Below are positions 53,329 through 61,637 of a stretch of DNA of 64,000 bases, one piece after another. The notes below the pieces were generated by a model. It was not told the origin of the DNA. It made no database searches and was given only the letters and a program-made list of their open reading frames with translations. The stretch is from an uncultured Granulosicoccus sp. (lineage in GTDB: Bacteria > Pseudomonadota > Gammaproteobacteria > Granulosicoccales > Granulosicoccaceae): assembly GCA_947499955.1 (NCBI GenBank), contig CANMQI010000020.1:35360-99359 (forward strand). Direction: 5' to 3'. The translations under genes were made by a program, and so were the position numbers. Position 1 is the stretch's first letter. The number at the start of each line of letters is the position of its first letter.

Positions 53329-55902
53329 ATGCAAACGCCTTCTGAACACTGCCCGGCCGCAATGAGAGCTCTCATCCTGCTGGGCTGTTGTGCCACGACT
53401 CTCTTCACCGGAATCGCCGCCGCGGCGCGTCCGGACGACAACTTTCGCTGCAGTTTTGTCGATCCGATCTACGATATCCCGAAGCTCTGGGGGTTCATGG
53501 CAGCCTTCGATTTCGATGAAATCGTGGTCAATCCCGCGATTATAGATATCGGTATTCTGAACGACGGTTCAGCGCGCTCGGGCGGGGAGCGTTGCAACGT
53601 CTTCTTCCAACTCAGCCAGTTGCTGCCTGCCAGTTTCACCTGTGATGCGAGTTTCGGTGGGTCCTACACCGGCGTGCTGCCCAATCGGACGACACACGGC
53701 AACAACATGAAGAACATTCTGGCCGCCACGCTCAATGACGGCGGTTGGGCGGGTATTGCAGGTCAGGTGGCAACACCGAACCTGTATCGCTTTGACGAGG
53801 TCCACAACTACGTTTTCGAGATGGACGCGACCATTGACCGTGCCGTAGGTGCCGGAGCAACCTCGATCAATATCTCCGGCGGATTCCCCTGCGCCTGGAA
53901 GCCGTCATTCTCGCCACTTTCCACTTTTGATATCTGCACCGTCGAAGGCCGGACCGCGGCGCTTTTGCCATTCTGCATCGCACCCCTGGTAGAACCCACG
54001 GCGGCGCTGATTGCCGCGCAAAGCGCTTTCTGTACCGTCGGCGTAGGCTCAATCCCGGCCGAGGGTGATATTCGAGATCGTATCAACGGTGCGGCAGCCC
54101 GTGCCCTGGTAGCCGGGGTGCCGATCGTTGCGTCCGCGGGCAATATCGAGAACGGCCTGACCGGGCTGCTCTCCGGAGCGGTTTCGGGCAATGCGGACAC
54201 GCTGGACTGGGGTATCCTGCCGGCGACTTCTCCATCGGTCATATCGGTGGGTGCAGTGGATCCCGACCCACCGTACGGAAATTTTGATTTCCACGGGCCG
54301 GATGTCGATATCTGGGCGCCGCAGAATGACACCAGTCCAGCCGCCGCTTTCGTTTCCGGCCTGATTGCACTTGCCCAGGCAATCAACCCGCAATTCCACC
54401 CATCGACAGCGGATCTGACGGCGGGTATCACGGGCACATTGCGCAACATGCTGATTGATACTGCCCGCACGAATGCGGTACTTGATGCAGCGGGGCACGT
54501 TGACCCGAGCGGCTTGCGCGGCAACCTGGTGGATCCCTACGAATTCATCCGCGTTGCTTCCGAAGGCATCGTACCGGACTATCGTGCACTGGGTTATCCG
54601 GAGCATTTCGATTCATGGGTGGACGTCCCGTTGAGCGGAAGTGATGGTCGCCCCGGTGACTGCGATGCCGAGCAGGTCCAGAACGATGCAAGCGATGATC
54701 CTGCCACTCCGGTGATGATTCCGGTAGCCACTGAGAGTACCAGCGCACAGGGTGGGGCAATTCTGTTCTTTGACGGCGCAACGCCGATCGTTGATGAAGA
54801 CTGGTATGCACTTTCCTACGTGGGACTGAACACCGCTGCCCTGCACCGGAGCGATGTTGAACTGCGATATCCGAGCGGCTATGGCGAACTGGAGCTGATT
54901 TCGCCTGACAATCTCCTGCGGCTCGAAGCTACGGCGACAATGGGGGCCGAAACCGTCAAGACCTATCGCAGCGAACCGATGCAAGGGGGCGCGCAAGTGC
55001 CGTTCCGTGTGGTGGGTACAGCACCGAGTGAAGACAACATCTATCGCCTGATCGTCTCGCAGGAACGGCCGACCTATGCTCGGCCTGATAATTTCGACGT
55101 GCCCAACCCCAATGATTCACCGACTTCTGCCACAGTCGTCTCTCCCGGAACTGTGCCTGATGGCGTTACGGTTGAAACCGCGAGCGGCATCCATATTCGT
55201 TTTGGTCACGCCACGATTCACTCGTTTGATGATGTTGATCACTTTCGAGTGGAAGGATTCGACTTCCCGGAAGAAGTCCAGATACCTGGCATCGAATTCT
55301 CGGTCGATGCCCACAGCCCCGATGCGTTCGTTACCCTGCGTACGTTGTCCGGAATTGAAATTGCCTCCGGACACGGGTCAGTGGAGGTACAGCGTTCTGA
55401 GGGTGAACCCTTCCTTGTCGAGGTAAGCAGCCGTTATCCGGGGTTGTTCGCAGCCTACGAACTGACGGCAAGCGTGCAGCGGGCAGCAATCGATCCCGCT
55501 GGATCGGCGACGCAACTCGCGATAGATCTGGCAGAATTTCTAGAACGTATGGATCATCGCCTCGCAGGGCGCTTCCCCGAGCGCGGCTGCGTCGCCTGCA
55601 ACACCTTGCATGAGCGTGGCGTGTTCGATGCCGACAGTTCCCTTTCCGGAGAATCGATCAAAGGTGACTTGCTGACTCGTTTGGTACAGGTAGAGCGAGG
55701 TGGGCAATTGGTGCTGGAAGGCGTCACGCGACAGGACGCCGAGCGTTTTACTGTTCTGAATAGCGAACTGCAGGCGGTACGTGGAGGTCTCACACGCTCC
55801 GGTGATCTGGTTTTCAAACTCAACCCCGGCACTTACGCTGTGCAATGGCGCCCGGGGCCCCGAGGGCGCAGAGTCGGCTATGCAGTGAAGGCGACCCGTT
55901 GA
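53329..55902 (+). CDS. Secreted subtilisin-like (S8) serine peptidase with C-terminal PPC-like domains
   Basis: 857 residues from the ATG at 53329 (AGGAG five bases upstream). A signal peptide covers ~12-34 (L-I-L-L-G-C-C-A-T-T-L-F). Likely triad: D73 in I-I-D-I-G-I-L-N-D-G, H123 in T-H-G-N-N-M, and Ser near 336 in N-D-T-S-P-A-A-A-F-V-S-G. V-A-S-A-G-N-I lies between. The C-terminal half has two or three beta-rich PPC-like modules (for example D-W-Y-A-L-S-Y and D-D-V-D-H-F-R-V). The family normally acts outside the cell. It is alone in its transcription unit and looks like ICE cargo. Substrate unknown. Confidence 0.83.
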   Translation: MQTPSEHCPAAMRALILLGCCATTLFTGIAAAARPDDNFRCSFVDPIYDIPKLWGFMAAFDFDEIVVNPAIIDIGILNDGSARSGGERCNVFFQLSQLLPASFTCDASFGGSYTGVLPNRTTHGNNMKNILAATLNDGGWAGIAGQVATPNLYRFDEVHNYVFEMDATIDRAVGAGATSINISGGFPCAWKPSFSPLSTFDICTVEGRTAALLPFCIAPLVEPTAALIAAQSAFCTVGVGSIPAEGDIRDRINGAAARALVAGVPIVASAGNIENGLTGLLSGAVSGNADTLDWGILPATSPSVISVGAVDPDPPYGNFDFHGPDVDIWAPQNDTSPAAAFVSGLIALAQAINPQFHPSTADLTAGITGTLRNMLIDTARTNAVLDAAGHVDPSGLRGNLVDPYEFIRVASEGIVPDYRALGYPEHFDSWVDVPLSGSDGRPGDCDAEQVQNDASDDPATPVMIPVATESTSAQGGAILFFDGATPIVDEDWYALSYVGLNTAALHRSDVELRYPSGYGELELISPDNLLRLEATATMGAETVKTYRSEPMQGGAQVPFRVVGTAPSEDNIYRLIVSQERPTYARPDNFDVPNPNDSPTSATVVSPGTVPDGVTVETASGIHIRFGHATIHSFDDVDHFRVEGFDFPEEVQIPGIEFSVDAHSPDAFVTLRTLSGIEIASGHGSVEVQRSEGEPFLVEVSSRYPGLFAAYELTASVQRAAIDPAGSATQLAIDLAEFLERMDHRLAGRFPERGCVACNTLHERGVFDADSSLSGESIKGDLLTRLVQVERGGQLVLEGVTRQDAERFTVLNSELQAVRGGLTRSGDLVFKLNPGTYAVQWRPGPRGRRVGYAVKATR

Positions 55903-55984
55903 ACCGATGATAATGGAGCCCTGCCTCCAACGAGGAATGTCTTGTTGAAACCATCGTAGCGAATCGGGCGAAGGACTGAAAGTT

Positions 55985-56098
55985 GTTCAGGTTGGACTGG
56001 ATAGGGGGCTGGATGCCGGTACATTTGGGTCCTTCGTAGCCGCCAGTGGCACCATGAACCTGCTTCTTCTCGCTGTTTGACCGCCATGAAACGAGCAA
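55985..56098 (-). ncRNA. Structured leader remnant, copy L3 (orphan)
   Basis: Plus-strand GGTTGGAxTGGAT, GGATGCCGG, AGTGGCACCATGAA and TTTGACCGCCATGAAACG match, in order, the conserved blocks of copies L4 and L5 downstream, but the stems are weakened by mismatches. On the minus strand it points at the 3' end of the convergent subtilase gene, so it has no gene to control. It is probably a decayed copy whose gene was lost or replaced. Confidence 0.55.
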
Positions 56099-56121
56099 CC
56101 CCCGGACAAGAAGTCCGGGGG
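56099..56121 (-). terminator. Strong GC hairpin after the DUF932 gene
   Basis: CCCCCGGAC (56099-56107) pairs perfectly with GTCCGGGGG (56113-56121) around a 5-base loop, 22 bases beyond the DUF932 stop. Reading plus, ATTGATTTT follows; reading minus, TTGCTCGTTTC follows. It is most likely a terminator for the minus-strand gene and perhaps also for the subtilase gene. Confidence 0.7.
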
Positions 56122-56142
56122 ATTGATTTTCCTGGTAACCGA

Positions 56143-57216
56143 TCAGCCGATGACTTCCAGCGCCAGGTTCAACGCTCGTGTCTTGGCTTTGGCTGCCTCA
56201 CCAAACATGATGGTCGAGAACCGTGACGAGTCGGATCGACGTCGCGCTCCATGATCGTAACGGTGAATGACGGCCTGCAGAGCACCGTAGGCCGTATTCT
56301 GGGAGGCAGGGAATTCAGAACCTTCCCCGTAACGCATTCGACTCATCAGATCCTCCACGACCTTGTCAAGGCGAGGGTGCTCCACGATACGACCCAGATC
56401 ATCCCGCTGGCAGAAAAGACACCGGAAATACTCCCGGGCATCACTGAAAGGCATGGGATGTGACGCCAGTCGATTCATCATCTCGGCATTCGCTTCGGCA
56501 TGGCTCTCGATTGAGGCAAAGGTATTTTTCAACTCCTTGGTATCGAGTTTCCGGTTGTGCCTGACACTGGCCAACAGCCCACCTTCACGCCCCAGGGCCC
56601 CGACCACGTTGAGACAGGCAAAGCGTATCGCGGTCAGATAGACACGGGTGGCGTATCGACCATCGGTAGAGGTGAGGAAAAGCAGGAACAGCTCACTCTT
56701 GTCACCAAGCGCCACGCTGTACTGCTTGCCAGTGCTGGCATAGGCCCAAAGCACTTTGCCATGATCAACCACGCCGGCCGCCTCAAGTCTTACGTTATGA
56801 GTACGCGCCAGGTCGTGATAGAACCTCATGATCTCCCGAGGCTGAACAGCAACATAGTTGTCCGTCATCTGGGAAAGCCAGACACCGGTTCGTTCGTTGA
56901 CCAGCGCTCTCTGGTTTGGCACAAGAACCAGCTCTCCGGTGTCGGAACGTCTGCCATCCTGGTTGATCGCTTCGCCGAAATACACAGGTCGATAACCGAT
57001 CTCGAAATCGAATCCTGCCCGTCGGGTCATCTCGAAAGCCGTCAGGCTCGGGTCGAGAACCACTCCGGATGCCCCCCAGGGCGTTTGCCGGGCCCGGGTA
57101 TGGATACCTCGTCTGGAGGCAAGCTCTTCCACCTCGGAGGTGTACCCGAACACCGTCGTGCCATCATTGGCCGCGAGGGACAGGGTAGGGTTGTTTTGAA
57201 AGTTGCAAGTCTTCAT
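56143..57216 (-). CDS. DUF932 (phage/plasmid-like, TIGR03299-type) protein
   Basis: 357 residues, normal size. The core R-A-G-F-D-F-E-I-G-Y-R-P-V-Y, then L-V-L-V-P-N-Q-R-A-L-V and N-Y-V-A-V-Q-P-R-E-I-M-R-F-Y, is that of DUF932 proteins. C-terminal I-R-F-A-C-L-N and N-T-A-Y-G-A-L-Q-A-V also fit. AGGAGAG precedes the ATG at 57216. DUF932 genes are common in ICEs and phages; the function is not established. The gene lies directly below leader copy L4. Confidence 0.82.
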   Translation of the reverse strand: MKTCNFQNNPTLSLAANDGTTVFGYTSEVEELASRRGIHTRARQTPWGASGVVLDPSLTAFEMTRRAGFDFEIGYRPVYFGEAINQDGRRSDTGELVLVPNQRALVNERTGVWLSQMTDNYVAVQPREIMRFYHDLARTHNVRLEAAGVVDHGKVLWAYASTGKQYSVALGDKSELFLLFLTSTDGRYATRVYLTAIRFACLNVVGALGREGGLLASVRHNRKLDTKELKNTFASIESHAEANAEMMNRLASHPMPFSDAREYFRCLFCQRDDLGRIVEHPRLDKVVEDLMSRMRYGEGSEFPASQNTAYGALQAVIHRYDHGARRRSDSSRFSTIMFGEAAKAKTRALNLALEVIG

Positions 57217-57241
57217 ATCGCTCTCCTGAATAGAAATTGAA

Positions 57242-57395
57242 GGCGAGCGTCGGCCCCGTGGGGCGTAGCACGCCCCGGTGGGGTTGAAATACCATTGGTT
57301 GGGATGGGTCGGATGCCAGGTGCTCTCACGAGCGCCCGAGCCGGTAGTGGCATCATGAGCCGGCTCCTTTTCACTGATTGACCGCAGTGAAACGG
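57242..57395 (-). ncRNA. Structured 5' leader, copy L4
   Basis: Minus-strand order: hairpin TTTCACTG/CAGTGAAA (57385-57392 with 57369-57376); hairpin GAGCCGG/CCGGCTC (57360-57366 with 57338-57344), 15-base loop with ATGCCA; GCTC/GAGC hairpin; GGCATCC; CCAACC; then paired CCCC/GGGG blocks ending GCTCGCC. The gene start at 57216 follows after a conserved ribosome site (GGAGAGCGAT). It is ~80 percent identical by eye to L5. Confidence 0.75.
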
Positions 57396-57503
57396 GTACT
57401 GGTTACCGTCATACCAACAGCGGTCAGGCGCTGTCAAATCAGGTGGACGGTACCGTGGTCGCGGCTTCCTGCCGACACACAGTGTGTCGACAGGACGGTT
57501 TGC

Positions 57504-58241
57504 CTATAAACCCAGATGTGCCTTGAGCATGCCGAACTGCAGGCAGATATCCACCGTGGATGGATCATCAGGGCCCAGACAATTGAAGACCTCGGCGTTG
57601 TTACGTGCTTTCTGTTCTCGAACAGCTGCACATGCATCGGTACCGGCTTCATGGGTTTGACGAAGGATCGTGAACTGACGGTCTCCGATGAACTTCACGA
57701 GAGTGACCACTTCCCGATTCCCGTTCTGCCGGTGTATTGCCGTACGAACAAGAAGTTGTCCCGGTTGATTACCGGCACCCATCCTCACACGTCGGTTCTC
57801 GTTTCTGGAACGTAAGAAACCGCCTTCTCGCATCAGCTCGGCTATCAGAACGCTCGCTTGCTGGCGAACCTCCTCATCGATATCCGAAGGCTGAACAAAG
57901 GTGCGCGCTGCTTCCTTGACCGAGCGCCACAGCGTTCTGCCGGTACCGTAGCGATAGGGTGGCCAGGCGTTCAACGCGATAGGCAGATACTGTCGATCGT
58001 GGAGCACGACGCCACGGAATACCGCAGCGGCGACCCTGGCTGGATCGGCAAGCAGCGTGTCATCTGCCAGGCAGGGCTCACTGGAATCGACAGACATCAA
58101 GGCTGCGAGGTAGGCGAGCCTGCTCAGTTTCTCTGCACGTAAGGTTCGAAAAACACTGTACAGAACCGGTATGACCGTGTCGTTGCCGGTCGTGGGTTTT
58201 GAAGTCAGCGCCGCTGTCGGGATACTGTCTTGAAGGTTCAT
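57504..58241 (-). CDS. Unknown protein under leader L5
   Basis: 245 residues, GGAGAGCGAT before the ATG as in the DUF932 gene. It is helical at the N-terminus (V-L-Y-S-V-F-R-T-L-R-A-E-K-L-S-R-L-A-Y-L-A-A-L) and mixed later (L-V-R-T-A-I-H-R-Q-N-G-N-R-E-V-V-T-L-V-K-F-I-G-D). No family was recognised. Like the DUF932 gene, it is monocistronic and preceded by its own copy of the structured leader, so the two are probably co-regulated. Confidence 0.65.
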   Translation of the reverse strand: MNLQDSIPTAALTSKPTTGNDTVIPVLYSVFRTLRAEKLSRLAYLAALMSVDSSEPCLADDTLLADPARVAAAVFRGVVLHDRQYLPIALNAWPPYRYGTGRTLWRSVKEAARTFVQPSDIDEEVRQQASVLIAELMREGGFLRSRNENRRVRMGAGNQPGQLLVRTAIHRQNGNREVVTLVKFIGDRQFTILRQTHEAGTDACAAVREQKARNNAEVFNCLGPDDPSTVDICLQFGMLKAHLGL

Positions 58242-58262
58242 ATCGCTCTCCGGAATAAATGG

Positions 58263-58415
58263 GAGGCGAGCGTCGGCCCCGCAGGGCGTAGCGCGCCCTG
58301 ATGGGGTAGGTGAGAATGGGTTGGATGAATCGGATGCCAGGCGCTCTTTCGAGCCCCCGAGCCGGTAGTGGCACCATAAGCCGGCTCCCTTTCACTGATT
58401 GACCGCAGTGAAACG
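58263..58415 (-). ncRNA. Structured 5' leader, copy L5
   Basis: Hairpin GAGCCGG (58359-58365) with CCGGCTC (58381-58387) and a 15-base loop that reads cttatgGTGCCActa in the transcript. A TTTCACTG/CAGTGAAA hairpin lies upstream at 58390-58413. Downstream are GGGGGCTC-GAAA-GAGCGCC, GGCATCC, CCAACCC, CACC and CCCC...AGGGCG...CGCCCT...GGGG, ending GCTCGCCTCCC just before the ribosome site of the gene at 58241. This is the clearest copy of the family. Confidence 0.78.
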
Positions 58416-58570
58416 GTGGTAACTACAGATTATTTACCACACCCCCGGATTATTCGTCAAATCATGATGGCCCGAACGTTATCGATCGCTGGATATTCCA
58501 GTGTTGCCCTGTGAATCGCGTGATATAACCGAATGACAAATCGAACAGGGACTCTGGCGGGGGCAACAAC

Positions 58571-59413
58571 ATGCCGACTGTGAAGAGGTCTACTGGCGCC
58601 GGATGCCGCGAAGACGTCGTTATTCCATCCCGCCCGGGAAAGGATCTGCCATCCCCTGAGCGCATGGGTGTCCCGGCAACCAGAGCTCTGCCGGGTCACC
58701 TGGTCTTTGCACGTGATGGCCTCTCAGGCCGTATGGTCGATGTCAGGGATGTCCCCCGGGGGATCGCCTGTCATTGCAACTGCGTCAGCTGTGGCGAGCC
58801 CTTGATTGCACGACATGGCGATATCGTTGCCTGGCACTTTGCGCACAAGCCCACGTCAAGGTGTTGCCGGCTGGGTGAGGCGGGAGTCCTTGACGCCATC
58901 GATGCCATGGTGCGACAGCTGCTCGAAGAAGACCCGGTGATCGAGCTGCCTTCCTGGGTGGTTCAGGAGCATATTCTTGAGCCAGAGACGAAGACGGTTC
59001 TCACGATCAACTGTCCGGTTGCACCGGTGTCCCGACTGCGCTACTTCAGCAGGCATCCGGTCTCGGGATCCGCAGAAGCGCAGGCGGGATTGTCCTTTCT
59101 GGCAGATTTTGCCGAATATCAGCTCGGCATCATCCTGTCCAGAGAAGCGGCGCTGGCCGATAGCTGGCGAGGAATTGCAGATCCATTGCTGGGCGTGGTG
59201 CTCTTCGATCTCTCTTACCTGGCCAGGGGTTGCAGTGCTGATGATACGCACGGCGTCTCGATCGAACGACTCGTCGACTGGCTATCCGACGAAACCGCCG
59301 GCAAGACATGGGTGCAGCATCCCCGAGAGCCCCTTGCGCGAGCGCGGGCCTCTCGCCGGCAGGTAGCAGCGCTTCGTCGAGCGCACCAGCAAGCGGGGGC
59401 CAGTCACGAATGA
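58571..59413 (+). CDS. Competence protein CoiA-like
   Basis: 280 residues. Residues ~68-95 carry the zinc-ribbon-like C-H-C-N-C-V-S-C-G-E-P-L-I-A and W-H-F-A-H that mark CoiA N-domains (Cys pair, then HFAH). The rest resembles the CoiA nuclease-like region, with S-F-L-A-D-F-A-E-Y-Q-L-G near residue 180. CoiA-like proteins are thought to act on incoming single-stranded DNA, which would suit conjugation. The start is uncertain; the N-terminal ~45 residues may be non-coding. Confidence 0.7.
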   Translation: MPTVKRSTGAGCREDVVIPSRPGKDLPSPERMGVPATRALPGHLVFARDGLSGRMVDVRDVPRGIACHCNCVSCGEPLIARHGDIVAWHFAHKPTSRCCRLGEAGVLDAIDAMVRQLLEEDPVIELPSWVVQEHILEPETKTVLTINCPVAPVSRLRYFSRHPVSGSAEAQAGLSFLADFAEYQLGIILSREAALADSWRGIADPLLGVVLFDLSYLARGCSADDTHGVSIERLVDWLSDETAGKTWVQHPREPLARARASRRQVAALRRAHQQAGASHE

Positions 59414-59623
59414 ATGCTGCTCAGCTCTACCGGCCAAGCAAAGGCGGCGTTGCCATCTGCACTAGCTCCTTTGCACCTGTGGGGGACGAGGCTGTTCGCA
59501 CGTTTTGGCATGGCTTGCGACAGAGGGTTGAGCCCGTATTCGACGTTTGCCAGTGTCCCTGCCGTGAATTTCGATTCGACCTCTGGTGTACGCTAGTCCT
59601 GTCCATCATGGTGGGAGGGCTCC

Positions 59624-59980
59624 ATGGACATACTTCACATCCACGATCTGTTGCTGGGGTTTCTGCTCGCCTTGACGGTCGGTGTCCGTATGACGCTGGC
59701 AGAGGACTACTTGCCCAACGCGTGGCGGTATCGCATCCGTGTTTATCTGGTGTGGGCAGACGCCGTACTGATCGCTTTGCCGATCGGCCTTTTCTTCGGG
59801 CTGAAGCCTGCCCTGATCGCACTTTTGCCTTTCATCCCCGTTACCGTTCTCGGCATACTCATCATGCGCATGCCCGCAGATTCTCCCTCCGTGGCTATCA
59901 AGACGTCGGGGTCTATGGCCACTGACAGTGGTAACACGTCGAGGAGTGCGACGGTCATACCCTTCCGGCGAAACAGGTGA
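59624..59980 (+). CDS. Small multi-span membrane protein
   Basis: 118 residues with GGAGGG before the ATG. Three hydrophobic segments (L-L-L-G-F-L-L-A-L-T-V-G, V-L-I-A-L-P-I-G-L-F-F-G-L and A-L-L-P-F-I-P-V-T-V-L-G-I) and a polar C-terminus. It ends 4 bases before the primase start and is probably in its operon. The function is unknown. Confidence 0.55.
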   Translation: MDILHIHDLLLGFLLALTVGVRMTLAEDYLPNAWRYRIRVYLVWADAVLIALPIGLFFGLKPALIALLPFIPVTVLGILIMRMPADSPSVAIKTSGSMATDSGNTSRSATVIPFRRNR

Positions 59981-59984
59981 CAGG

Positions 59985-61355
59985 ATGGCGACACAACAGG
60001 CACGCAGGGAAAATCGGTGGACGGTCCCCGGGCAGTACCAGCGCTCGATCAAGCGGGTGCCTCGGGACGCGGTGGCGGAAATTCTGTCCGCGGTCAACAT
60101 GCTGGATCTCCTGCACGAGTCTTCTGTTCACGTCGCACTGAGTGCGGATTCGACGACAGGCACTGCCCATTGTCCGTTTCATGCAGGGAAGGGGGATCAC
60201 CGGACTTTGCTTGTCGACAAGGAACATTTCGAATGCTCCCGTTGCGGCTTCAGGGGCAGCCCCCTGGGATGGCTGATGTATCACGATGGGCTCGGGTTCT
60301 TCGAATCTCTGGAGCATTTGGTGCAAAAGACCGGCATACACAACGAAGCGAGGCCATCGACCTCGGACCTGACCACGGATCTGGCCTTCAAGCACGAACA
60401 TCTTCGACGAGCCTGTACCGCCTACCAGCGGCAGCTGACCAGCGATCAACGCGCGATGGCCTATCTGCAGGGTAGAGGGATATCCCGAGCCTCGATCGAG
60501 CGATACCGGCTTGGCTGGTCCAGTGGCACGGGGGCTGAGTTGCTGGACGGCAACTGGAGAAACCACCGGGCGCTATGGCAGGCCGGTATCCTGTTCCGTC
60601 AGACCGATGGAGATTACCGCCCACGCTTCAGACACCGGATCATGTTCCCCATACGCGACCTGGACGGCAACACAACAGGGTTTGGTGCCCGGACTATTGA
60701 TGACACGCAAGGTCGCACGAGCAAGTACATCAACTCCCCCGCATCGCCACTGTTCAACAAGGGCGCGACGCTGTACGGACTCCATGAAGCGCATCCGGCA
60801 ATTGTCGAAAAGGACAGGCTGTGTATTGTCGAGGGCTATACCGACGTCATCGCCACCGCACAGGCCGGAATAGGCAATGTAGTCGCCACGCTGGGTACCA
60901 GCATCACCGTTCAGCACCTCGAAGTCGCTCTGTCGGTCGCCTCGCACGTGACGCTTTGCCTCGATGCCGATGTCGCCGGGCGGAGAAGGACGGTCCCGGC
61001 CCTGGCAAACGCACTGCCAGTAGCCAAGGATCATCACCGTATCGATGTGCTCGCGCTGCCCTCCGGGATGGATCCCGACGCCTTCTTTCGTCAGCATGAC
61101 GCTGAAGACTTTACGTTCCTGGCGCGCAATACCGTTCCCCTCGAACAGGGGCTGTTCCTGAACTTCGACACGCTCGACAATCAGAGCATCGGTGAAAGGG
61201 CGCGCCTTGGCGTGTATGCCGCAGACCTGATCCTGGACACACAATCCACGGCGTTGGCCACCCGCATTCAACGCCATGCAGAGTCTGTGTTGCAAGTCTC
61301 TCTCGACACAGAGCTAGAGCGCGCCAGAGCAAGGCGAACTACAAGCAGGGAATGA
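59985..61355 (+). CDS. DnaG-type DNA primase (CHC2 zinc finger, TOPRIM)
   Basis: 456 residues from the ATG at 59985. CHC2 zinc finger: C63-P-F-H66 and C84-S-R-C87. Then the primase core (S-R-A-S-I-E-R-Y-R-L-G-W, F-P-I-R-D-L-D-G-N-T-T-G-F-G) and a TOPRIM domain (V-E-G-Y-T-D at ~282, L-C-L-D-A-D near 325). The DnaB-binding C-terminal domain of chromosomal DnaG is largely missing. ICE/plasmid primases prime complementary strand synthesis after transfer or serve element replication. The enzyme should be active. Confidence 0.9.
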   Translation: MATQQARRENRWTVPGQYQRSIKRVPRDAVAEILSAVNMLDLLHESSVHVALSADSTTGTAHCPFHAGKGDHRTLLVDKEHFECSRCGFRGSPLGWLMYHDGLGFFESLEHLVQKTGIHNEARPSTSDLTTDLAFKHEHLRRACTAYQRQLTSDQRAMAYLQGRGISRASIERYRLGWSSGTGAELLDGNWRNHRALWQAGILFRQTDGDYRPRFRHRIMFPIRDLDGNTTGFGARTIDDTQGRTSKYINSPASPLFNKGATLYGLHEAHPAIVEKDRLCIVEGYTDVIATAQAGIGNVVATLGTSITVQHLEVALSVASHVTLCLDADVAGRRRTVPALANALPVAKDHHRIDVLALPSGMDPDAFFRQHDAEDFTFLARNTVPLEQGLFLNFDTLDNQSIGERARLGVYAADLILDTQSTALATRIQRHAESVLQVSLDTELERARARRTTSRE

Positions 61356-61359
61356 AATC

Positions 61360-61617
61360 ATGGAACGGAAACAACCGGTCAGCGTCACCGCCTCGGATAT
61401 CGGACAGGCTGCACGATGCCCTTATGCGCTGTATCTGGAAAAGACAGGACACGTGCCGAATTGGCAGACCCGACTGGCGCGAGAGCGGGGCATCGAGCAG
61501 CATGCACAATGGACCTGCTCTCGGGAGCCAGGCAGGATCTGCAGCTGCTGGGGCAGGGTATTCATGATCATTGCACTGGTAGTCGCGCTGGCTGTTTTCC
61601 TGATCCTGCGATTGTAG
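61360..61617 (+). CDS. N-terminal half of a Cas4-like protein with C-terminal membrane span
   Basis: 85 residues starting 4 bases after the primase stop. S-D-I-G-Q-A-A-R-C-P-Y-A-L-Y-L-E-K-T-G looks like the first Cys motif of Cas4/PD-(D/E)XK nucleases, and R-E-R-G-I-E-Q-H has the following conserved His. It then ends in a hydrophobic span (M-I-I-A-L-V-V-A-L-A-V-F-L-I-L-R-L) and a stop. The catalytic half is in the next gene, in a different frame. It may be a separate subunit or the front half of a frameshifted gene. Confidence 0.6.
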   Translation: MERKQPVSVTASDIGQAARCPYALYLEKTGHVPNWQTRLARERGIEQHAQWTCSREPGRICSCWGRVFMIIALVVALAVFLILRL

Positions 61618-61637
61618 ACACGGGTCCGGCCTGGCAA

